A stretch of DNA of 64,000 bases from assembly GCF_947502895.1 (NCBI RefSeq), contig NZ_CANNBM010000002.1:744001-808000 (forward strand), written 5' to 3'. The notes under the pieces were generated by a model. That model worked only from the letters and a program-made list of their open reading frames with translations. It was not told the DNA's origin and made no database searches. The first letter of the stretch is position 1. Every line of letters starts with the position of its first letter. This document shows positions 58,709-64,000 of this stretch, piece after piece. Position numbers and translations under genes: made by a program. Source of the DNA: an uncultured Sulfitobacter sp. (GTDB lineage: Bacteria > Pseudomonadota > Alphaproteobacteria > Rhodobacterales > Rhodobacteraceae).

Positions 58709-61662
58709 CCGACCATCCAGCCAACGACCAATTCCACGCCTCCTCCTTCATGCAAGGCCACAATGCCGAGTATCTGGAGCAGATGTATGCCCGCTATGCC
58801 AACGACCCCAACGCGGTGGACGAAAGCTGGCAGGCGTTTTTCAAAGCATTGGGCGATGATGGCCAAGCCGTCGAGGCCGAAGCCTCCGGCCCGTCATGGG
58901 CGCGCGCCGATTGGCCGCCGATGCCCCATGATGACCTGACCGCCGCCCTCACAGGGGAATGGCCCGTCGAGGCGAAGGCCGCGGGCACCAAAATCGCCGA
59001 AAAGGCACGCGCGCAAAACGTCGAAGTCACCGACGATCAAATCCAGCGCGCTGTGCTCGATTCCATCCGTGCGCTGATGATCATCCGCGCCTACCGCATC
59101 CGTGGTCACCTTGTGGCCGATCTTGATCCGCTGGGCATGCGTGACCAGACCCCCCACCCCGAGCTTGAGCCGAAATCCTACGGTTTTTCCGAGGCCGATC
59201 TGGACCGCCCGATTTTCATCGACAACGTGCTGGGCCTGCAAATCGCGACCATGCGCCAGATCACGGGCATTCTGAAGGCCACCTATTGCGGCACTTTCGC
59301 GCTGCAATACATGCACATCTCCAACCCCGAAGAGGCCGCGTGGCTCAAAGAGCGGATCGAGGGCTATGGCAAGGAAATCCAATTCACCAAACAGGGCCGC
59401 AAAGCGATCCTGAACAAGCTGGTCGAGGCCGAAGGCTTTGAGAAATTCCTGCACGTCAAATACATGGGCACCAAGCGTTTCGGCCTTGATGGCGGCGAGA
59501 GCCTGATCCCCGCGATGGAGCAGATCATCAAACGCGGCGGCAACCTCGGTGTGCGCGATATCGTGATCGGTATGCCCCACCGTGGTCGTTTGTCGGTGTT
59601 GGCAAACGTGATGCAAAAACCCTACCGCGCTATTTTCAACGAATTTCAAGGGGGCAGCTTCAAACCCGAGGAAGTCGACGGCTCGGGCGATGTGAAATAC
59701 CACCTCGGCGCTTCCAGCGACCGCGAATTTGACGGCAATACCGTCCACCTGTCCCTGACGGCCAACCCCTCGCACCTAGAGGCGGTGAACCCCGTCGTTA
59801 TCGGCAAGGTCCGTGCCAAGCAGGACCAGCTGGGCGACAAAGACCGCACCTCCGTCATGCCCATCCTGCTGCACGGCGATGCCGCATTTGCGGGCCAAGG
59901 CGTTGTGGCCGAATGTTTCGCATTGTCAGGCCTGCGCGGCCACCGCACGGGCGGCACCATGCATATCGTGGTCAACAACCAGATCGGCTTTACCACCGCG
60001 CCGCACTTCTCGCGCTCCTCTCCCTACCCCACCGACAATGCGCTGGTGGTCGAGGCACCGATTTTCCACGTCAACGGCGATGATCCGGAGGCTGTCGTGC
60101 ACGCCGCACGCGTGGCGACCGAGTTCCGCCAGAAGTTCCACAAGGACGTGGTCATCGACATGATCTGCTACCGCCGCTTTGGCCACAATGAGGGGGACGA
60201 ACCGATGTTCACAAACCCCGTCATGTACAAAAAGATCAAAAAGCAGAAAACCACGCTCACCCTTTATACCGACCGTCTGGTCAAGGACGGCTTGATCCCC
60301 GAGGGCGAGATCGAGGATATGAAGGCCCAGTTTCAGGCCCGCATGAATGACGAGTTCGAGGCAGGCAAGGAATACCGCCCCAACAAGGCCGACTGGCTGG
60401 ATGGCAAATGGGCCAACCTCGAAAAATCCAAGGACAAGAAATACCAGCGCGGCAAAACTGCCGTAGCGCCTGAGACACTGGCCGAAGTGGGCAAAGCCGT
60501 CAGCACCATCCCCGATGGCTATCCCGTGCATAAAACCGTGGCCCGCCTGATGGAGGCCAAGGCCAATATGCTGGAAAAAGGCGAAGGGTTCGACTGGGCC
60601 ACCGCCGAGGCGCTCGCCTTTGGCTCCCTTCTCACCGAAGGCTACAAAGTGCGCCTTGCAGGTCAGGACAGCACGCGCGGCACATTCAGCCAGCGCCACT
60701 CGGCCCTGATCAATCAGGAAACCGAAGATCGCTACTATCCGCTCAACAATATCCGCAAGGGTCAGGCCGAATACGAAGTCATCGACTCGATGCTGTCAGA
60801 ATATGCGGTTCTGGGCTTTGAATACGGCTATTCGCTGGCCGAGCCAAACGCCCTCACCCTCTGGGAAGCACAATTCGGCGATTTCGCTAACGGCGCGCAG
60901 ATCATGTTTGACCAGTTCATCTCGTCAGGCGAGAGCAAATGGTTGCGCATGTCAGGCCTCGTCTGCCTCATGCCACACGGCTATGAGGGCCAAGGCCCCG
61001 AACACTCCTCCGCGCGGCTAGAGCGTTTTCTGACCATGTGCGGCGGCGACAACTGGATTGTGGCGAACTGCACGACACCAGCCAACTACTTCCACATCCT
61101 GCGCCGCCAGTTGCACCGCAGCTACCGCAAACCGCTGATGTTGATGACCCCAAAATCCTTGCTGCGCCACAAACTCGCGGTCAGCAAAGCCGAAGAGTTC
61201 ACAACCGGCAGTTCCTTCCACCGCGTGCTGTGGGACGATGCCCAACAAGGCAACTCCGACACCAAACTGGTGGCTGACGACAAGATCAAGCGCGTCGTCA
61301 TGTGCTCGGGCAAGGTCTACTACGACCTGCTGGAGGAACGCGACGCACGCGGCATCGACGACATCTACCTGCTGCGGTTCGAGCAGTTCTACCCTTTCCC
61401 CGCCCAATCCGCGGTGAAAGAACTGGAGCGTTTCAAGAACGCCGAAATGGTCTGGTGTCAGGAAGAGCCCAAGAACCAAGGCGCTTGGTCTTTCATCGAA
61501 CCCAACATCGAATGGGTCTTGGGCCGCATCAAAGCCACACACACCCGCCCGCAATACGCAGGCCGCGCCACCGCAGCATCGCCTGCAACGGGCCTCGCCT
61601 CACAACACAAAGCACAACAAGCAGCCCTCGTGAACGATGCGCTGACAGTCAAAGGATCCTGA
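58705..61662 (+). CDS. sucA: 2-oxoglutarate dehydrogenase E1 component
   Basis: A 985-residue thiamine-diphosphate decarboxylase subunit. It opens with the E1o helical segment SFMQGHNAEYLEQMYARYAND. GMPHRGRLSVLANV and LTANPSHLEAVNPVVIGK are substrate/cofactor sites; VVIDMICYRRFGHNEGDEP is the thiamine-binding region, and HGYEGQGPEHSSARLERFL lies in the C-terminal half. It decarboxylates 2-oxoglutarate and loads E2. Length is normal for the family. Confidence 0.97.
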   Translation: MTDHPANDQFHASSFMQGHNAEYLEQMYARYANDPNAVDESWQAFFKALGDDGQAVEAEASGPSWARADWPPMPHDDLTAALTGEWPVEAKAAGTKIAEKARAQNVEVTDDQIQRAVLDSIRALMIIRAYRIRGHLVADLDPLGMRDQTPHPELEPKSYGFSEADLDRPIFIDNVLGLQIATMRQITGILKATYCGTFALQYMHISNPEEAAWLKERIEGYGKEIQFTKQGRKAILNKLVEAEGFEKFLHVKYMGTKRFGLDGGESLIPAMEQIIKRGGNLGVRDIVIGMPHRGRLSVLANVMQKPYRAIFNEFQGGSFKPEEVDGSGDVKYHLGASSDREFDGNTVHLSLTANPSHLEAVNPVVIGKVRAKQDQLGDKDRTSVMPILLHGDAAFAGQGVVAECFALSGLRGHRTGGTMHIVVNNQIGFTTAPHFSRSSPYPTDNALVVEAPIFHVNGDDPEAVVHAARVATEFRQKFHKDVVIDMICYRRFGHNEGDEPMFTNPVMYKKIKKQKTTLTLYTDRLVKDGLIPEGEIEDMKAQFQARMNDEFEAGKEYRPNKADWLDGKWANLEKSKDKKYQRGKTAVAPETLAEVGKAVSTIPDGYPVHKTVARLMEAKANMLEKGEGFDWATAEALAFGSLLTEGYKVRLAGQDSTRGTFSQRHSALINQETEDRYYPLNNIRKGQAEYEVIDSMLSEYAVLGFEYGYSLAEPNALTLWEAQFGDFANGAQIMFDQFISSGESKWLRMSGLVCLMPHGYEGQGPEHSSARLERFLTMCGGDNWIVANCTTPANYFHILRRQLHRSYRKPLMLMTPKSLLRHKLAVSKAEEFTTGSSFHRVLWDDAQQGNSDTKLVADDKIKRVVMCSGKVYYDLLEERDARGIDDIYLLRFEQFYPFPAQSAVKELERFKNAEMVWCQEEPKNQGAWSFIEPNIEWVLGRIKATHTRPQYAGRATAASPATGLASQHKAQQAALVNDALTVKGS

Positions 61663-61665
61663 GCC

Positions 61666-63189
61666 ATGAGCAATGAAGTCCGCGTCCCGACCTTGGGCGA
61701 ATCCGTAACCGAAGCCACCGTTGCCACATGGTTCAAAAAACCGGGTGATACCGTGGCGGTTGATGAAATGCTCTGCGAGCTGGAAACCGACAAAGTCACC
61801 GTCGAAGTGCCCAGCCCCGTTGCTGGCACCCTGTCCGAAATCGTCGCCGCCGAAGGCGAGACTGTCGGCGTTGACGCCCTGCTGGCCATGGTATCCGAAG
61901 GCGATTCAGGCTCGACAGCTGCGCCCAAAGCCAAAGAAGCCGCTGAAACCGACGGCGCTGCTGCCCAATCGCCAGCAGCAGCATCAGGTGCCTCCGTCGA
62001 TGTTATGGTCCCCACTTTGGGCGAAAGCGTCACAGAGGCGACCGTCAGCACATGGTTCAAAAAAGTGGGCGATACAGTCGCCCAAGACGAAATGCTCTGC
62101 GAGCTTGAGACTGACAAAGTCTCTGTCGAAGTGCCCAGCCCCGCCGCTGGCACCCTGACCGAAATCGTCGCCGTCGAAGGCGATACCGTCGATGCCTCTG
62201 CGAAACTCGCTGTAATTTCGTCTGGTGAAGGTGCCGCAGCCAGCGCACCCGCGTCAGAGGCCGCTCCGGCGCCCGCCGCCGCGAAATCTTCTGGTGGCAA
62301 AGACGTCGAAGACGCCCCATCGGCCAAGAAAGCAATGGCCGAAGCAGGCGTCAGCCGCGATCAGGTGACAGGCACAGGCCGTGATGGCCGTGTGATGAAA
62401 GATGATGTGGCAAAAGCACTTGCCGCCGCAAAATCCGCACCTGCTCCTGCCGCAGCGGCCCCACGCGCGCCTTCCAGTGCCGATGATGCCTCCCGCGAAG
62501 AGCGCGTGAAAATGACCCGCCTGCGCCAGACCATCGCGCGCCGTCTCAAGGACAGCCAGAATACCGCAGCCATGCTCACCACCTATAACGAGGTCGACAT
62601 GACCGAGGTGATGGCGCTGCGCAACGAATACAAAGACCTGTTCCTCAAGAAACATGGCGTGAAACTGGGCTTTATGTCCTTCTTCACCAAGGCCTGCGTA
62701 CACGCTCTGAATGAAGTACCAGAGGTAAATGCCGAGATCGACGGAACCGATGTGGTCTACAAAAACTTCGTTCACATGGGCATCGCCGCAGGCACGCCCA
62801 CGGGCCTCGTAGTGCCCGTCATCCGTGATGCCGATGCAATGTCTTTTGCAGCCATCGAAAAAGCAATCGCCGAAAAAGGCGCGCGCGCACGTGATGGCAA
62901 GCTGAGCATGGCCGAAATGCAGGGCGGCACCTTCACCATCTCCAACGGGGGTGTCTACGGCTCGCTCATGTCCTCGCCCATCCTGAACCCGCCACAGTCA
63001 GGCATCCTCGGCATGCACAAAATCCAGGACCGCCCAATGGCGATCAACGGCCAAGTCGTCATTCGCCCGATGATGTACCTCGCGCTGAGCTACGATCACC
63101 GCATCGTAGACGGCAAAGGCGCCGTAACCTTCCTCGTCCGCGTCAAAGAGGCGCTTGAGGATCCACGTCGTTTGTTGATGGACCTGTAA
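61666..63189 (+). CDS. sucB: 2-oxoglutarate dehydrogenase E2 component with two lipoyl domains
   Basis: A 507-residue dihydrolipoamide succinyltransferase. It has two lipoyl domains (residues about 2-78 and 109-186) with lipoate-carrying Lys43 and Lys151 in ELETDKV. A peripheral-subunit-binding domain follows (SAKKAMAEAGVSRDQVTGTG, about 212-250), then the catalytic domain with HRIVDG (His478, Asp482) at the C-terminus. Most E2o proteins have one lipoyl domain; the second makes this longer than the usual 400 residues. The linkers are Ala/Pro-rich, as expected. It starts three bases after sucA. Confidence 0.96.
   Translation: MSNEVRVPTLGESVTEATVATWFKKPGDTVAVDEMLCELETDKVTVEVPSPVAGTLSEIVAAEGETVGVDALLAMVSEGDSGSTAAPKAKEAAETDGAAAQSPAAASGASVDVMVPTLGESVTEATVSTWFKKVGDTVAQDEMLCELETDKVSVEVPSPAAGTLTEIVAVEGDTVDASAKLAVISSGEGAAASAPASEAAPAPAAAKSSGGKDVEDAPSAKKAMAEAGVSRDQVTGTGRDGRVMKDDVAKALAAAKSAPAPAAAAPRAPSSADDASREERVKMTRLRQTIARRLKDSQNTAAMLTTYNEVDMTEVMALRNEYKDLFLKKHGVKLGFMSFFTKACVHALNEVPEVNAEIDGTDVVYKNFVHMGIAAGTPTGLVVPVIRDADAMSFAAIEKAIAEKGARARDGKLSMAEMQGGTFTISNGGVYGSLMSSPILNPPQSGILGMHKIQDRPMAINGQVVIRPMMYLALSYDHRIVDGKGAVTFLVRVKEALEDPRRLLMDL
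61687..62184 (+). repeat. Tandem duplication encoding the two lipoyl domains of sucB
   Basis: Two stretches of about 174 bases (61687-61860 and 62011-62184), offset by exactly 324 bases, are closely similar at DNA level and in frame. They encode the two lipoyl domains; the linker between them is not repeated. Confidence 0.85.
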
Positions 63190-63624
63190 GTGTCAACAAG
63201 CCATGATCCCGCGCTCGCCGAAATGCTGTCAGCCATGCTGTCGGCGATGCCTTTCGCCCCCGCTTTGGGGGTGGAAGTGGTGAGCGCGGCCCATGGCACC
63301 GTCACACTAGAAGCCCCATTGACCCCTGCGTTCGAAGCACCACCGGGGCAATTCGCCGCCAGCTCTGTCCGGGCATTGGGCGATATGGCTGCGATGATGT
63401 CTGTCACTTCTGCTCTGCCCGCTGGAAATGCCATGTCGACTATGGATTTCACTGTGAAAATGCTGGGCACTGCCCGCGGAACGCGTCTGCGCGCTGTGGG
63501 CCACTGCCGCCAGACAGGCAAAACCACCTGCGTCGGATCCGCTGACATCTATATACAGGTGGAGGGCGAGTGGACTCCGTGCGGTACGTTACTGGCTACG
63601 GGCCGACGGATGTCTTTGGGGTAG
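63190..63624 (+). CDS. PaaI-type hotdog thioesterase
   Basis: A 144-residue hotdog-fold protein of the PaaI/YdiI type: APPGQFAASSVRALGDMAAMMSV and MSTMDFTVKMLGTARGTRL are the helix and the following strand of the fold, which normally hydrolyse aryl- or acyl-CoA. The usual catalytic Asp/Glu is uncertain. It starts with GTG directly after the sucB stop, so it belongs to the suc transcript. Confidence 0.82.
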   Translation: MSTSHDPALAEMLSAMLSAMPFAPALGVEVVSAAHGTVTLEAPLTPAFEAPPGQFAASSVRALGDMAAMMSVTSALPAGNAMSTMDFTVKMLGTARGTRLRAVGHCRQTGKTTCVGSADIYIQVEGEWTPCGTLLATGRRMSLG

Positions 63625-63626
63625 CA

Positions 63627-63851
63627 ATGGCGTTTCTCTCTCCCAAAACGCTCACCTGCCCTGCGTGCGGCCATACAGGCCCGCTCACTTGGGTCACGGG
63701 GCGGCCCCTGCAAGGCCCACAGGGAAGCGACACAGGATATGTTAAGGTGCAACGAAAAGGCGACTGGATGGTTGAGCAAACACAAGCCGAGACAATCATC
63801 ACCTGCCCGTCCTGTCAGGCCGAGGCAACGCGCCGCAGCCGCACACCCTAA
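63627..63851 (+). CDS. Small zinc-ribbon protein
   Basis: A 74-residue protein with CPACGHTG near the N-terminus and CPSCQAEA near the C-terminus, together one zinc-ribbon. It follows the thioesterase gene by two bases. Function unknown. Confidence 0.75.
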   Translation: MAFLSPKTLTCPACGHTGPLTWVTGRPLQGPQGSDTGYVKVQRKGDWMVEQTQAETIITCPSCQAEATRRSRTP

Positions 63852-63860
63852 GGAGCGACC

Positions 63861-64000
63861 ATGAACATGCAAATGATCTGCCACTTCAACGTCACCGATT
63901 TTGACAACTGGCAAACCGCCTTCACCGCCGATGACGAAGCCCGCCGCGATGCGGGTCTTGGTGTGCTGCAAATCTGGCGCGATGCAGATAGCACGACGCA
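63861..64000 (+). CDS. Start of a small cytosolic protein, cut by the window edge
   Basis: ATG at 63861 with an AAGGAG site just before it opens a frame that runs past the end of the window (46 codons visible, MNMQMICHFNVTDFDNWQTAF...). The start resembles small dimeric alpha-beta barrel proteins, but too little is visible to name a family. Confidence 0.6.
   Translation, partial: MNMQMICHFNVTDFDNWQTAFTADDEARRDAGLGVLQIWRDADSTT

Noticed and set aside
61687..62184. Direct repeat as a sign of a mobile element
   Set aside because: It is in frame, encodes two lipoyl domains and has no inverted ends or transposase.
61458..62327. A Ser/Thr/Ala-rich minus-strand frame with an internal repeat, looking like a repeat surface protein
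   Set aside because: The repeat only mirrors the duplicated lipoyl domains of sucB on the plus strand.
1..64000. tRNA or rRNA genes, CRISPR arrays, prophage or insertion sequences
   Set aside because: No T-loop-like motifs in gaps, no spaced repeats, no transposase, integrase or phage structural proteins were seen in reading the window.

Overview
The window is a dense, roughly 60% G+C chromosomal segment of an alphaproteobacterium of the Rhodobacterales, most likely a marine Roseobacter-group bacterium. This rests on gene content: ethylmalonyl-CoA pathway enzymes, a LuxI/LuxR quorum-sensing pair, Rhodobacter-type osmoregulated glucan genes, a BMP-type ABC importer, an alphaproteobacterial LexA box (GTTC-N7-GTTC) and the sdh/mdh/suc order. 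No tRNA, rRNA, CRISPR array, insertion sequence or prophage was seen.

Layout. 1-7.2 kb: the end of a class III CoA-transferase, a TTC38-like repeat protein and the overlapping opgC-opgG-opgH operon. 7.2-9.5 kb: a reverse-strand polysaccharide-export pair (KpsE-like, KpsT-like). 9.7-13.6 kb: a uracil-DNA-glycosylase-family protein, SseB, a YHS and a rhodanese protein, and RimO. 13.6-15.2 kb: a small accessory patch with an AT-rich membrane protein, a possible tiny zinc protein, and a tandem-repeat gene whose promoter carries a perfect LexA box. 15.2-20.8 kb: housekeeping genes (DCC protein, YigZ-like, M48 protease, IlvE-like transaminase, universal stress protein, NifU-type scaffold, TsaB, RimI). 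20.9-25.7 kb: a BMP-type nucleoside ABC importer. 25.8-27.4 kb: a TauE/TIGR02186 pair. 27.4-30.6 kb: a RecD-like helicase, luxI, luxR and a small overlapping ORF.

30.8-36.4 kb holds ccr (crotonyl-CoA carboxylase/reductase) and ecm (ethylmalonyl-CoA mutase), separated by two acyltransferase genes. 36.4-41.7 kb: an H-NS-like protein whose start codon abuts an inverted repeat, a purine nucleoside phosphorylase, a DUF1989/FAD oxidoreductase pair and a DUF1963 protein. 41.7-46.5 kb: sdhCDAB with a sulfotransferase-like gene and a lipoprotein gene lying between sdhA and sdhB. 46.6-50.1 kb: a DUF1194 protein, mdh and small exported proteins. 50.4-53.1 kb: an operon of a malyl-CoA lyase/thioesterase-family gene, nnrU, a DUF1737 gene and mch, again ethylmalonyl-CoA pathway genes. 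53.4-63.9 kb: sucC, four envelope or glycosyltransferase genes, sucD, a small membrane protein, sucA, and sucB with two lipoyl domains, then a hotdog thioesterase and two small genes, the last cut by the window edge.

The genes form a central-carbon neighbourhood: TCA-cycle enzymes (SDH, MDH, SucCD, the E1 and E2 of 2-oxoglutarate dehydrogenase) together with acetyl-CoA assimilation through the ethylmalonyl-CoA pathway. The most striking non-coding signal is a doubled palindrome, TGTGATCACA repeated at exactly 21 bp, placed about 110-155 bp upstream of both sdhC and sucC. It looks like a shared operator for the two TCA-cycle operons.
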